Part shown: piece by piece, positions 35,741 to 50,214 of the stretch
Position numbering within the stretch: the stretch's first letter is position 1
Layout: every line of letters starts with the position of its first letter
Source: Struthidea cinerea
Lineage: Eukaryota; Chordata; Aves; Passeriformes; Corcoracidae
Assembly: GCA_013397865.1 (NCBI GenBank)
Contig: VZTI01001722.1
Location: forward strand, 656,679 to 720,678
DNA: 64,000 nt
Direction: 5' to 3'
The notes under the pieces: model-generated
What the model was told of the DNA's origin: nothing
The model's input: only the letters and a program-made list of their open reading frames with translations
Databases searched by the model: none
Made by a program: the position numbers and the translations under genes

Positions 35741-36129
35741 GCGGAGCGGCGCCGCCTCCATCCGGGCGCTGCGGGACCTTTCACCCGCCCGCCGAGCACG
35801 GAAGCGCCGGGGCGGGGAGGTTGGGGTGGCTCAGCTTCCTGCGGGGTGGTGGCCTCGTAGTGCCGGCCGATGGCGAGCGGAGAGGGGCTCGGCAGCTGCC
35901 ATGCTCCCTGCGTGGGCTTGGCCCGCCCTGCGGGGCACAGCGCCTTTCCCTCTTGGGTCCTGCGGGCATCTCGGGCTCCTGAGTGCCTTTTCCAGGGGGT
36001 TTCGACGTTCTGCCTGGGGGAGGATCGGGATGTGGCTCACAAGCGAGGCTTTATCGCTTCCAGTGATAGCGAGCCCGTTCCCGTCTGAGCCTTTGGGTCT
36101 TTTTATCTTCATTCATTATTGAAAGCGGC

Positions 36130-36380
36130 AGGACGAGAGGACATGGTCTTAAGCTGTGCCGGGGGAGGTGCATGTTGGACATTAGTAGGGATTTTTTCAC
36201 AGAAAGGGAGATGAGACATTAGAATGGGCTGCCCGAGAAGGTGGTGAGCACTGTCCCTGGAGGTGTTTAAGGAAAGACTATATGTGCCATGGTGTAGTTG
36301 AACGTGGTGGTGCTCGGTCACAGGCTGGACTCGATGGTCTCTGAGGTCTGTTCCAACCCAGTTGGTTCCGTGACTCTGTA
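36130..36380 (+). mobile_element. CR1 LINE 3' end upstream of RPS20
   Basis: Decayed copy with gaatgggctgcccgagaagg, ggaggtgtttaaggaaagac and caggctggactcgatggtct, ending near tgactctgt. It has the same orientation as the copy in RPS20 intron 1; the two flank the promoter. Confidence 0.9.
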
Positions 36381-39300
36381 GAGTGGAGGTGCGAGAGCAG
36401 AAGTTTTACGTAAAAGCACTCGTTTCATTTGTGCTTAAATTTAAGAACTTAAGTGAATTTTATTTATGAGAGTTCCATTATTTGTTCAGGTTGAGCATTG
36501 CAGGGATATTTTTTATTGGGAATTGATTTGGCCTGGACAGTGGTAACTCTTAGTCTCAAACCAAGTGTTTTGCTGAAACTATGTGTGGAGAACCAGAGAA
36601 ACATGTATTGAAGTGATGGCCTATAGTAAGGTCACTATGACTACCTTTAAAGTTAATAATTAAATTCTAATTTAGAGTTCTGTCCAGGAGTCATAGGCAT
36701 GTATAATGTTAGCGTAACTGCTGCACCTGTGGAAACTTAGTAGTTACTACAGTTATTCAAGAAAGCTTGCTTTGTTTTTAGGATGAGCTTACGTTCAGCT
36801 ATCACACTCTGCTTTAAAATATATTTTTTTTTTCCCTACCAGTTGCTTTAGAGGTCTTCATTTGGTCCTTAAACCTCCTGTGATGGAGTTTACTTTTATA
36901 TGCCAACTATTCCATTGTTTAGGCTTGTTTGCACTTGGATTATTTGTACTCTTTCAATCTCTAATTTACTAATGCCTGTACCAGAGGCTGTATATTGATA
37001 AAGCAGTTCCAAGAAACATGGATACAGAAGTTGTCATCCTATTGCTGTTTCCTGAAATGCAGTGATGTCTTTTGCCAATGGAGATCAGTACTTGAAAAAT
37101 CTGTTTTGATGATAGTCACGTTTCTCTGGTCTCTTCCTCCCTGCAATGAAAGCAGTTTGGTTCTGGTGGCTTGTTTTCTGAGCCATTTAACAGTTGCATA
37201 TATACTATTTTTGAACTCGTACGCAAGGAACCCATGTTTATTCTGTTACCAGCTATTCCAGCTACTTCCTGAGGAAGTTTTCCATCTATAAGTGTTTTAT
37301 ATTCATCACTCTTAAATGCATGATCTCACACTGATCATGCTGAAGCACTTACTTTTCCAGTAATCCAGATGGTTCCCAATCAGCAGCCCTGCTACACCAT
37401 TTACTTAGAGCTTTTATGAATGTTCTTAGTAAACTTTATTTCCAGATAAAATACTGAATACCTTGCTGCCAAGAACTAATTCCTGTGGGATTCAATTAGA
37501 AATATGTCTGAGTCCTCAGTGGTGACACAGACCTGTAGCCTTAGTTTTAAGTTGCTTGCTATGAACTGTATGTGCACAACTGTGCCAGTTTTTCTGTGTC
37601 CTGCTGAAAAAGTCAGTGTGCAAATGTGGTATAGCAACACTGTTCCTATTGTCTACCAAACAAATGCTCTAATTGCATGAGAAAAAAAAGTAGTTCCGAA
37701 AATACACATTTTCCATACATTGAAGCTGTTTAATTTAAGTACAATTTGCTCATTTATTTCTTGTTCCTATATGAAGAAGTTGGTTTGGGTTTGGGTTTTT
37801 TTTTCCCTGGGGTTAAGGCGAGGTTGACTGTAAGTTCCTGAGTTTGTTCCTTTCTTACTTATTTTCTCAGTTACTGGCACTACCTCAGCTTTCTTTGAGA
37901 TTTTTCTTTTTTTTTTCTGAGCTTCCCCAGATTTCTCAGAGCTTATGGAAAATCCACATTAACGGCACATAAGTCTCCTTTGCCAGCTCTTAAAATTCTT
38001 GGATGCAGGCTATCTGGAGCTGCTGATTTAAAAACCGCCTCGCTTCTGTTCCTGTTTAAGGCTTTCCATGGCTATTGTTGGAATTTTCTGATATATGTTA
38101 TTTTTCTCCACAAATGTGTTACAGAAATTTATCTAAACTTTCTGTTTTCTCTGAAATACACTATATGTTAAAAAATGCTCCCTCTTGCCATTCATGTGAG
38201 TAAATAGCTGTTCTAAATACAACTTTTTGCTTTTCTTTTGAGTGTTTTGTCATTCTTAACTTCCAATTCATATTTTATATTCTGGCTGGTTTTCCTTTGA
38301 TTACATACTGCTTTTCATGTAGGCTTTTCTCCCCAGACAATGCTAACTTTAGTTAAGAGATTGTGATTCTGTGACTTAAATTAATGCCCAACAGCCTGTG
38401 CTTTTTAGATGAGTGTTTCCCTCATGCCAAATAATTAAGAAGATAAACGATTAAGAAGCAAGATATGCTTTTAACATGCCTTAGTAGTCTGTACCAAAAA
38501 CAATTTAATACCTAATTTAATGATTTATCATGCAGAATATCATTCCATGTGTATTCATGACACTTTCTGACTTTTATTTTGGTGTTTACAGATTACTGGG
38601 GATTTTTTTTCTCTCTTCCTTTGACTAGTTTGTCCTTCAGAAGAATAGCTCCTGGGATGAGTCTACCTGTGTGACAGAAGGAGCGTGTGCCCATTGTCAA
38701 TCAGATCTTTTGTAATAACTTAGTGAAATGAAGATTTGTGTTGTCTTCTGGTGAATGTTGAACCTTTCTGATGCACCTTTGGCTGCGTCAAAGGACAAAC
38801 ATACTCCCCAGGCTTTGTAGCTTGGGTTGTGAACACCATTCACTTCTTTGAGTTGAGTAGATTTATTCTGCTTATTTCACAGTGGTGACCCGTGGATGGT
38901 TTTGGCAGGGCTCACAGTAGCTTCCTTAAATCTGCTATGTCATTTTTCATACTGATTATTTGATGTGGGCAGCTCCCTGGAAGCCGTCTTGGTTGTGCCA
39001 GCCTAACACCTCTAGCGTTTGCTTTCAGTGGTGATTAACGTGTTCCCATTGACTTGTAAATCACTTCCTTCTCCGAGGTCACTGGGATCTGAACACACTT
39101 TTAAGGGTTTTGTTTGAGTTTCTGATCTTAAAATACCTGTGAAGCAGGATCATACCTGAGGCTTCCAGGACGGTCATCGGTCATTGGTAGATGGTCGAGT
39201 CTCTAAGCCAGTCAGGAGAAATCCAACGAAAGCTATTTCAACCCTTTTAAGAAAGGCTACAGCATCTGCTTGGTCTTAATTGTAGGTGTCTGCTGATCCT

Positions 39301-40084
39301 CTTGTGTTAAGTTTCTCAGTTGTGTCCTCTTGCAGAACTCTCATCCAAGTTCTTTGCTCCGCAGTTAGCTTACTCTACAAGGGCCTCAGCTACTGAAACT
39401 TCAGGAAAAAAAGCCTGGAACTAAAAAATACCCCCTTTTAAAAGATTGATTTGTGTAGATGGGTAGCTGCTGACCGGCAATGCTCTCTGCAGGTAGCAGG
39501 TGGAATGCACAGCTGGAGTTCTCATATTACACCTAGCCTGTCCATTTTACATTTTGCTAAATTTTCATGCCAATTCTAGTATAAAGCTCAGCATCTGAAA
39601 ATGCAACCACCCCTCAAAATACTAGGCTCTCTTTACCTTAAAAATTTCTCATGCAAGCGTGGAAAACATGAACTAAGTCTGTGATTCAGAAAAAGAGCAA
39701 CTGTGCTTTGATGGAGTCCTTTACTGTTGACAAACGTTGCCACAAATATTGATTGTTAGGAGATGTTTTCAAGTGGGCAACTTGAACTTTGTAGTTACCA
39801 CCACAAGCTCTTTCCTTCTAGATATGTACTTTATGCCTGGCAGATAATACACTTGGCTTCTAATGTCATTGATGTGGTTGGAGCAAAACTTCTCCCTTGT
39901 CAGCCTTGTTTTTGCCTTGTTTCTCTGCCACAGATCACTGTGACAAAAAATACAAAGCTGCTGATATGCTACAGCATTTCTAGTGACATGGAATCTGATA
40001 CATCATTACAATATGTCTTAAAACACTCAGGGCTGAAGTGGGATTGTCCATCTGGATATTTGAATTCATCCTGTTCTAGTTCAA

Positions 40085-40127
<43 letters not shown>

Positions 40128-43100
40128 CAAATTGATGAATTAAGTGTTCTCTGCTTTTCTGGAAGAATGTTTGTTTTCTCTCCACTCCTTGCTCTGCAGA
40201 TGTGATGCTTCTGTCAAATTCATAATAATGAAAAAACCACCTTTTGCAGAGAATAACTGTGCAACTCACATAGTCTTGATAGCAGCCGAGGTGGTTTATT
40301 GATTAGCAACATGTAATTTGCTGGTAATCAATGAGCTGGGTATTGTGGATCGGTATCAGCAATACAGCAGAAATCACAATACTAGAGGCTTACAAACTGC
40401 TAGTAAGCACCTACCAATTTCTTAGCCTTACATATTCACAGATTTCTATATGCACTTCCACTCTGTCACAAGAAGTGTGGGTTACAAATACCCAGTCCCA
40501 CTTTTGGGAGCCTGTGCAGCCAATCCACATGCCAGGAAAAGTATACTGTGAATTCCCATATGCACGCCTGAGAGGTGGGTCCCTACTGCTCTGCCTGATC
40601 CTGTCAGTCCCCCCAGTCTGTACCAGCAGTGGGGTGGCAGCTACTTACCATGTCTGATGAGGAGGATCTTAGAAATACTAGCACCTACTTCTCTCCCACC
40701 CCAAGTTTTCTTCTAATAATCACAAATTCGCATGCGGCTTTTCAGGCTAGCTTTTTTTTTCCTCAAAAGGCTCTTGTTAATCTAATTCCCTGGTTACTGT
40801 TTAATCTGGGTGGTCCTTGTCTTAAGCAAGCTTTGTTACTGTTAATTTCCTCTTAGCGCTATCAGGTTTTGGGCAAACATCCTCTCAGAACATGCCAGTT
40901 TGGGTATTCTGTTCACACAGACTATTTATACTCACATTCCTACCCTATCATGTGTTGTTATCCAGGCCAGGTTACCAAGAGTGGGGGCACGCAATGCCTG
41001 TACAAAAAATCCCCAGCATCAGCCCAGTGAAAGCAGAACTAGTGGGCATACAAACAGAACTGTGGGTTTTTTGCATCCAGTTTTCATGCTGGAAATCACC
41101 TCCAAAGACTTCACGTGGGGAAAGGTTAATCAAGTACAAAAAATGAACTCTAGACTACACAAATCTCTCCAGTCTGGATTGGGCCACTTGAGGCAGCACC
41201 ACTTGGCACTGTTTGTTGTGATCTGTTTCACTTTGTAAAAACAGTTCAAGAAGACCGTGGTAGTTTGTACAACATATTGAAAACTTGCACCTACTCAAAT
41301 AATATCCATGGGACTCGTTGAACAGAGCAAGCTGTTTTAACACCAGAATTGGAAATGGCTTCCAGGACACAGGTTGTTTAGCTGCTCTTACCTCGCTGGC
41401 TTTTCTATGGGTGCTTTGTACTGGGAGTGTTTAGGAACTAGTGTTATGTACTGGTGTGTACAAACTCTCACAATACTGTGCTATGGAAGACTTTGGAGTT
41501 GCCATTCCTCCTCATGTCTGCCTCCTGCAAAGACTTTGTGGGAAGCTGTCAGCAGCAGGGTATTAGCATGTGAGACAGACAGACATTAGATGTCTGTCCT
41601 GGAGAAAAAAAGAAGGTGTTTAATTTTACAGCAGTTCTGTTTACCAGTATATGTAGTCCACATACACGTTTGCCTGTGTGCTTCAGAGCCCACTGATCAT
41701 GTTTTCTTCATCCAAAGACCAGTTTAATCTAATATAATTCTTTGGCGAGACAGAGTTGTAGGGAATTGTTTCACGGTGCTTGTGCTGCTTCTCTGTCATG
41801 GAACAGGGATAATTTAAGGAATGGTTCTGGCCTCACACTGCCTTATGCCTAGAGGAAAAATTTCTCTTGATATGGAATGCATCACTTCATCATGTTTAGG
41901 TTTTTTATTCCTGAAAAGTTTTTCCTCATCTCTTTAGGACTGGTGTCCTGTTGTGATATTCGTGATCCAATTGGTTTTCAGATGGTGAATGTTTGCAAGC
42001 ACAAAATTCAGCAAATGCTTGCCACAGATGATGAGGACACTTAAAGCAAGGGGTGATTTCCACCTTGATGTTACAGGACTATTAGAGCCGGATATTAGTT
42101 GCAACTTGCAGTTTTATCTAGATTACATCCAGGTGTCGGCCTTCTGTGGGACTTGAAGTGCCCTTCCCAACCTGGCATCTGTAAAGAAAGATTAAAGCCA
42201 ATTCAGCAATGCTTCTCCTGTTATGACTTGACCCTCTGTGAGCTAGCCAAGCTAAGTTACTCAAAACCTGACAGAAACAGGAATAGCAACATAGAACTTA
42301 GGATCTGGAACTAAAGGAGATACTGTGCGGTTAAAGATGTGCTTTAGAAACAGGAATTAGTAGCCTCTGAGGAAATCATCGTGCTGTGATTGCTCAGAAC
42401 AGCTGGTTGGATCTGCAACATACCATGAAAGTGATCCAAGAGGCACCAAATATGAAGAAGTTTTGGTTTCAAAGGGTTTACTAACTTCTCCACGAAGTTA
42501 ATGTGGCAAAGTGGCAGCTGCAGTTTACTGCATGGAAGTTATGAGGCTGCAGTAGCAGGGCAGGAACAACAACCATAGAGTTTGTAATATCATTCACAGG
42601 AGACCCAGAAGTTTTGTTCCAGAGAACATCTTACTAGGAGCTTACAGGAAGTCTATTAAACTTAGCTTTCACCTAAATAAGTGACAGAAGTTCCTACTTC
42701 ACAAAAAGTTCCTACTTAATGAAAATGGGGCTTGTGCATGGCCTTTCACACCAGTCTACAAAATGTGGTTGTAAATGTGGAATATAGTTTGCTATATTTT
42801 TCCCCTAGGAAATGATATAAAACAGAAAAGTCTTTTTCCCCTCCAGCAATCACTTAAATAACATAAGAGCAACTGTATGTAAATTAATGTGCACACGATT
42901 GCACATCCGACATTCCAGCCTCTGTGCACAGAGAAATGCCCAGCAACAGGTTTTCCAGATGCAAATCAAGGGAAGCAGTATAATCTACAGGTTTAAAACT
43001 GAGGAAAAGATAATATTAGCATTTACAAGAGTTGTGGTCAAGCATTCAATTTTTAGGCAAATAAAAGTAAGTATTGTGGTAAACATAGAAGGTGGGTTTG

Positions 43101-46100
43101 AGTATGGTACCCATGCACCCTGAAAAAAATCCCAGAAATATTAATACTTGTCATTTTTTCAGCATTATGACCTCATGGTTTTTGTTGATGTACAGAACAC
43201 ATGTTTAAAAATATTCCTTCAGCAATTGTGACTGTTGGAAGTTGTTTCTGAGAGCACCTAGCAGGCATTTCATCCTACCAAAAGCCCCTTACCACACTGC
43301 CACAGGTGAATTTCCTTTTTGAGAGTTCCTTACCTGTTCAGAGGAATAACTGATTCTCCTACACTCTCGTGAAATATTCCTGGTGTGAGGTAGAGCCAAT
43401 CCCTTTGTTCCAGCAGGAACAAATGCTTATGCTAATATGTAGGAATTGTTTCTCATTTTTCCTGGAAAAAAAATGACCAAGGCAGCAGCACACCTTTGAT
43501 ATGGAGCTTTTCCCTCTTAAAATCTTACATATATAAAGGAAATTTCTTTTCCAGTGAAGAATCTACCATTACTTGTGTACTAGCATACATTGCTAAATCA
43601 CTGGTGCTACTTAAATGTAGCCCTAACTAATCATAATTAGTAATAGTGCAATCCTAAAGAAAAGAAAGAAAAAAACAACACACTCGGGCAGTTTGGGGAC
43701 TGGTAATGTTTTGCAGAGCATTTCAAATTAGACAGGTTTTCATTTTCAAGACCAGTTGGGGTTTCGGGGGGCTGGGGCTGGGAGAGGAAGGCTATGCTTC
43801 TTTTAACTAACCAATTAATTAACTAACGAATAATTAACTACTCTGACCTGGTGGTAATGGGTGACCACTCTGAATTGAACCAGTGACTTTATCTAATTTT
43901 AAGCACTAGTTCAAGACATTAGTTTAAGTCAGATAGTGACAGTCCAGTGGGCAGGTATCTCCAGCATATGACAGAGAAAGCCACATGCCAGCATAAAGTT
44001 ATTTTTCAGTGAAACTTTCACTGATTGAAAGGGTTGTAGCAAATAGGTTTGGATTTTGGGGTGTTTCCTCTCTCCCTGTCTCTGGCTTGTCTCCTTGCCT
44101 CCTCCAGCCCCCTCCCTTGTCTCCCTGGGCAAATGGCTCTTTTGCTATGACTGGTCAGAGAGTACTGATTTTTATGATCAGGATACTTTTTCAAATGCTG
44201 TTTGCAATTAAATATACTATTTTTTAAACAAGCTATGCAACCGTGAAAACGTTTTAAAAAATGTAATGATATTTGTTTCCTCTGAAAGTCAGCTGTTAGC
44301 AGGAATGATTTATTAAACTTTAAGAATATCTATTTTTGCCCTCTCAATCAGAAAACATTTAATAGCAATCGTTTCACTCCCAAAAGCTGTACAAGGATTG
44401 ACAATTTTAAGGGAGGTCTGGAGTTCTGTCACTTTCTTAACAAAGAGAAATCAGTGTGACATTCATCTATTGGCGTGTTAGTGCAGTGATACATTCCTTC
44501 AAAAGCTTTGCATGTAGCTTTTGTGTTACCTGTTAAGCATTTCATTGGAACTGTTGGATAAGAGAAAAACAAGAATGTGGAAAAGGTGTATGGTATCTCT
44601 CTAAACTTACTGTATTATGTAATATATACTATTAACTACTATTTAAAGAAATCCAGCCTCCCCAGCCTATGTGTTCCCTTACTTACATCCATCTTTTCTA
44701 CAATCTCTGTTCAGGTGCACCTTTCTATACTTGTCGCTGGGACCAGCTTTATTTGTGCCATATCTGAATCAAAACCCTTTCACCATTCTCAAGCGGTCAA
44801 GAAAAATACATGGCTTGAAAATAAAACTGATTTTCCTCCTGCCCTTTTTGGGGGAGTGACTTAAAAAGAACTGTGCATTTACATTTCCAATTTGCAGCCT
44901 CCTTTGCTCTTTGTAGCCTGGCACATGTGCAGTAGGATATTTATTAAGTTATGAATTACGCTATTATCCCAGGTGCCCTGCAAAGGCAAATGCAATCACC
45001 TCCCTGCTCTGCTGAACACTTGGGCTATTGAACTTCAGGCTGGGTCAACAGCAAAACTCAGCTCGGAGAAGTCCAGGGGTGCATGGTGGTACCTCTACTG
45101 TCAGATTGTCCCGTGGCATCCTCAGCTATTGGCAGACTGGGATAGATGCCAGTAGACTTTTTTTTTCCATTTGCCTTCTTTAACTGGTTTTAAGGCTTTT
45201 CGTTTGACAGGCAGACAAATATTTGGCAGCTGGGTTAACTGAAGCATAGAAAGAGGCTCTTTGAGTGCTGCATGAAGGTATTTGCAGCAGATAAATAGCT
45301 AGAACAAAGTAAAAGTAAAATATTCCAAGTATGGTTAATTTTAAAAATAACCTTTCGTTTCCTATCCCAATTTTCATCTTTGTTCTAGCAGATGAATTTA
45401 TGAACACAGATGCTAACACTGCAAAAATTGATACAGAAGTTGAATAGTTAGCATCCACTTGAGTCCCATTGAATTTACAAATATTTGTGATATATTGTGT
45501 AAAACAGTTTTTGTTTGTTTTCTTTTCTGTGGTATATCTTACAACAGAATACAGAAACCACCCATACATCTTCAGACTTATGTTTTCATGCTTCTCATCC
45601 TACCTTCTGAACTGAGGATGTGCCCACTTCCAAGTTATACAGTATTTATATTGTTTGAAGACAGTGATGTTACCACTTTCTTTCTGGGTTGAGGCAAAGC
45701 ATAATACAAAAAAAAAAAAAAAAAGAAGGAAGGAGGAGCAAACAACAGAACAAGACAGATAAAGAGCACAGCATCAGAACTGTAGCTTGTGCTAACTTCT
45801 TGTAAAACTTACTATGAAATGTCTTTTGCTATTTCTACTTGGGATCCAAAGACACTAAACCCTCAGTAATAGCTATAGTAAGGGAAGATTAATACAGAAT
45901 GATAAACTTCCGTGCTTTTTCTTTTCCTTCTCTCATTCTTCCTAGAAGCTGTTTATTACAATTGCATAGTTCCCATGCTTATAGCCATCTTTTCTTGTCT
46001 TTCTTGTAATCACCTGACTGCTAAAATAATTGTTGCACTTTACAGAACTCAGCATGTAGAAGTTGCTTTTCATTGTGAGGCATGAAAAAAAATTATTTTT

Positions 46101-47860
46101 TACCTAAAACCATTCCAGCACTATTTAGTATTGGCTCTTATCTGGGGATTCAGTTAAAATTACATAAAATCTCTTAAGTGCATCCTGTCAAGTTTTACAC
46201 ACGTGCCCATTTGAGGAAGAAGAGGATGTGTCAGGGGAGGTTGGGATGGTAAATGCCATTCGTTACAAAATAAAAGAAAAAACGGCCAGAATTAGAACTT
46301 TTAATTCATGCTTTCCTTTAGTGGACAATCAATACTCTCTGTATAACCAAGAAAGCACAAAATACTACACTCTGATATGGTTAATATGTCCAGGGCTACT
46401 GCTGTTGATTACTGCCCAGGAGAATGCAAGCACTTTACAGTATCTTCTTTACATGTACCTTCCAAAATTAGTAAATGCAAACAGGTTTGGTAGTTAGGTA
46501 GGGGGAGATTAATGAGAAAGAGCTGAAGTTTCCATGCAGGCTGTGGTTACCCCAGACTGCTGTGAGGCAGGAGCTAACCCCCCCAGTTTTGAATAGTTAG
46601 CTCTCAGTGCTGCAGAGCTGGAAGTTTGAAAGGCTACTTAGGGACAGAGAACATAAAACAAAAAGCAGCTCGCCTTGAGAAACTGGCTGCTGTGACACGG
46701 CATCCCAAGGTCCCAGAAACAGCACTTAGGTTGCTGCTATCAAAAACAAACAAACAAAACTAAACACCAGAATAGTTGAGTTTCCAAGGAAAATAATTAT
46801 ATCAAGCTGTGGAACTCGGTTCATAGTAAGACACGAGAGATCTGACCTTTACATTTACGAGCTGGGAGAAATGAGGCTTAGTTCCTTCCTCAGAACATAG
46901 TCAAGATGTGTGGTGACTCTTACTTGAGGAGGCACACTCTTATTTGATGTTGTTAGCATCAGATAACCCATGCCTTGAATAGAGCATACCTGCCCAGCAA
47001 AGACATTCCAATACCACCATTCCCAGACTGGCACTGATGCTGCATCATCTGAATCTGTGCAATACTGCAATAAATCTTCTGTTTAGGCTGATCAAGCTAC
47101 TGGCAATCAGTTCCAGAAACAGAGAGAATAAATAAACTAGGTATGAGTAGCCCTTAAAATTATAACTTATAACCACGTCTTGCTAACCATCTGGAACTGT
47201 GCTGCATACATATGTGTGGGGAAGGAGAGATAAAGGACAAAACCAGTTTATAGGAAGGGGAAAATCTGGATGAACAGAATCCCCTTAGAGCTGTGACACA
47301 ATTGTCTGCAACTGCTCTACTAGCATCATGTGCCTTCTACCAACACTTTATTCGGAGGTATGCAAGTATGATAAAGTTAAGATCGAAGTGCAGCTACACT
47401 CATTAGCTCGTTCCAGCTTTAGAAGCAGGAAGGAATCTTTTAAAAACCTGAATCTGGGTCCAGATGATGAACACAGAAAGGATAAAAGGCTGGTGGATTA
47501 CATAGAAAAATAGACAGGAAAAAGAAACTTCAAGGAACTAACATAAACTCCATAACTCTTCATTTTCAGAATATCAAGAACAAGAAATCCTGTCAAGACT
47601 CTCTGGCAGATCTATTGATGTCAGGTTTTTAAAAGAAAAACAAAACAAAACAAACAAAAAACCCCAAAACCAAAATCAAGACTACCCCACCCAAACATTT
47701 TAACCTGTTTCCCCCCCACGACAACAAAGCCATTGCAAAGAATCAGGGTGATCCTTGCATGTACATTGTTCCTGAAGGAAACACAAAATAGGCTCAAGCT
47801 AGAAGGATTTTTGTAGGAGAACTCAGGAGCTGTCTGAAATTCAAGCATCTATGAAAGTTA
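36381..47860. other. Large intergenic region between RPS20 and MOS (first part)
   Basis: AT-rich non-coding DNA. I see only short chance ORFs without family motifs, a 41-base poly(T) at 40087-40127, an A-run at 45708-45724, and A/C-rich simple sequence at about 46740-46765 and 47630-47680. No RNA gene was recognised. Confidence 0.6.
40087..40127. repeat. Poly(T) run of 41 bases
   Basis: An uninterrupted T run. It could be the A-tail of a minus-strand insertion, but no retrocopy or target-site duplication is evident next to it. Confidence 0.95.
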
Positions 47861-47862
47861 TT

Positions 47863-49640
47863 ATAATTGCAGAACTTCTATGGTTAGAAGGGACTGCTGG
47901 AGACTGTCTAGTCCAACCCCCTCTTCAGAGCAGGGTCAACTACAGCAGCTTGTTCAGTACCATGTCCGATTGGGTTCTGAGTATCTCCAAGGATGAAGAC
48001 TTCCTAATCCTTCCGAACAACCTGCTCCAGTGTTTGACCATCGTCACAATAAAAATGGCACTTAAATGGGGTTTCCTGTCCTTCTATTTGTGTCCATTAC
48101 ATCTTGTCCTGTCACTGAGCAACACTGAGAAGAGACTGGCTCCATCTTTACTGCCTCCCATCAGTACTTCCACAAACTGGTAAGATCCTCCTGAGTCTTC
48201 TTTTTCCAAGCTGAACAGTCCCATCTCTCAGCCTCTCCTCACATGCAGAGGTTCCAATCCTGTGATCAACTTAATGGCCCTTTGCCGCACTCCTGGTCCA
48301 GTACATCCGTGACTTTCTTGTTCCGGCAGAGTCCTGAGCCGACCACGGAGCCCCAGATGTGTCTCACCGGGGCTGAGTGAACACCGGGGAATAACCTCTG
48401 CTAGCAGCGCTCTGGAAGAGCTGGCAGCAGTTTTGGAGCGCACCCCAGATGCTGTTGGCCTCCTTTGCCGCAAGGGTGCATTGCTTGCTCATGTTCCACT
48501 TGGTGTCTGCCCGCAGCTCCAGGTCCTTCCTGCAGAACCACTTTCCAAGCGGTTGGCCCCGAGTGCGGGCTGGTGCACGGGGTTATCCTCCTCCACCACG
48601 GGCCAGACGCTGCAGCTCCCGGCACTGGGTGCCAGCAGCAGATTTCTCTTGGTAATGTCTCTCTGAACACCAGCACAACCATCCAAGATATCGACCGCTC
48701 CACCCAATTCTGTATCACCTGCAGACTTGCAGAGAGTGCTCCATCCCATCATCCAAGCCTTTAATGGAGATGATAGCCTGCACTGGGCCCAGTGTCGATC
48801 TCTGGGGTACAACACTGATGAGTGGTCTCCCACTGGACTTCGTGTCACTGATCACAACCCTCTGAGCCCAGTAGCTCAGCTGATTTTCAGTTTCCACTAT
48901 TTAGTCAGTACTTCATCAGTTTCTCTATGAGGATGTAATGACAAACAGTGCTAAAAACCTCCCTAAGCTCAAGATAAGCAACCACCACTGCCCTCCAGCA
49001 GCCAGTAATCTCATTGCAAATGGCTACTAAGTTGGTCAAGCATGATTTCCTCTTCATAAATCCCTGATGACTACTCCACATCACCTTTTTGTCCTTCACA
49101 TGTTTGGCAATGATTTCCAGAGTTATTTGTTCCACCAACTTTCCTGGGATTTAGATGAGATTGACTGGCTTTAAGTTTTCCAGATCCTCCTTCTTGGCCA
49201 TCTTGCAGACAGGAGTTAGATTTGTTTTCTTTCAGACCTCAGAATTCTCTCCTGAGCACCATGACCTTCCAAAGATAGCCAAAAGTTGCCTGGCAATGAC
49301 ATTGGCAAGCTCTGTCAGCATTTGTGAAAGCATCCCATCAGGTCCTACAAAATTCTGTACATCTTGTTTGTTTCAATGTTCCCAAACTTGATCATTCCTT
49401 ACCAACAGTAAATCTTCCTTGCTTCAAACCCCACACTGGTCTCTCAGCTCTTGCATATTTATTATCTATGTTTGTGTGTAATCAGGAGCTCCTTGTTTAT
49501 CCTTGGAGGTATCCTGTCACCTTTACCTGATTTCCTGCTCATGGGGATGGACCAATCTTGAGCTTGGAGAAGGCAATCCTTGAAAATCAACCAGGTGTCC
49601 TTGGCCCTTCTTCTCTTCAGGATCATATCCCAGGGAAGTC
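47863..49640 (-). mobile_element. Long, decayed CR1 LINE, antisense, with reverse transcriptase remnant
   Basis: The left edge is a CR1 3' end in reverse complement (ggttagaagggactgctgga, tagtccaaccccctcttcag). On minus, 49138-48905 still reads SHQGFMKRKSCLTNLVAI and, further on, YLELREVFSTVCHYILIEKL. That corresponds to the CR1 reverse transcriptase motif region around YLDFSKAFDTV. Frames are broken and the catalytic region is mutated, so it is inactive. The copy is 5'-truncated; its right edge is approximate. Confidence 0.88.
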
Positions 49641-50214
49641 TTTAAAAAATAATTTTCCTAATTACGTGATTGACAGCTGTACAAGATACATCAGCAGATT
49701 CTGTATTAAATGAAGCAACAGACACACAGACATGATTTGTTTAGAAAGAGCCAATATTGCTTTGGTTGGAAGAATTGCACTTCCAACACAATTGTGTTGG
49801 ATTTCATTGGAATTCTTTAGGAGCACTGACAGCATGGAGATAAGACACTGATTGATATGTTCCCTTAGGGTTTCCAAAGGTATTTGAAAAATCCTTCACT
49901 GCAAACTTTTGAAAAGTACTAAGCAGCCACATTTAGGAGAGAAAACCCGGGGCTGGGTAAGTCAAAAGATAGGCACAGGGGATAAAACTGTCAGTTTTCT
50001 CAGCAGGAGAAAGTGCCCACTGGTGTTTCAGGGGATCCTCTGCTGCCCAGCACATCCACAAGTGATGCGCAAGAGGGGGAGCCAGAAGATAAACAAATTT
50101 GCTGATGGTGGAGTTATTTAATTGCAAGGGCCAACTACAAATTGGCAGGACAAAATTCAGGGTATATTGGTGTAAAATGACAAAACCAGACAAAATTATC
50201 ATCATCACATAGAA
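49641..50214. other. Intergenic, MOS downstream region
   Basis: No gene recognised. The part from about 50135 to 50214 may be a more diverged continuation of the MOS-like copy next to it, but I could not align it convincingly. Confidence 0.5.

Larger units (their letters stand above)
35250..36010. promoter_or_regulatory. RPS20: CpG island at the RPS20 promoter
   Basis: Dense CG dinucleotides around RPS20 exon 1, in contrast to the AT-rich surroundings. Several long ORFs appear in all frames here, as expected for stop-poor GC-rich DNA; none is taken as a gene. Confidence 0.85.

Noticed and set aside
35153..35761. Several overlapping ORFs of 100-160 codons around the RPS20 start
   Set aside because: CpG-island sequence lacks stops in all frames; compositionally biased Pro/Arg/Ala translations with no homology.
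48228..48897. Overlapping ORFs of 60-119 codons around 48.2-48.9 kb
   Set aside because: They lie within the antisense CR1 copy and are shadows of its decayed sequence.
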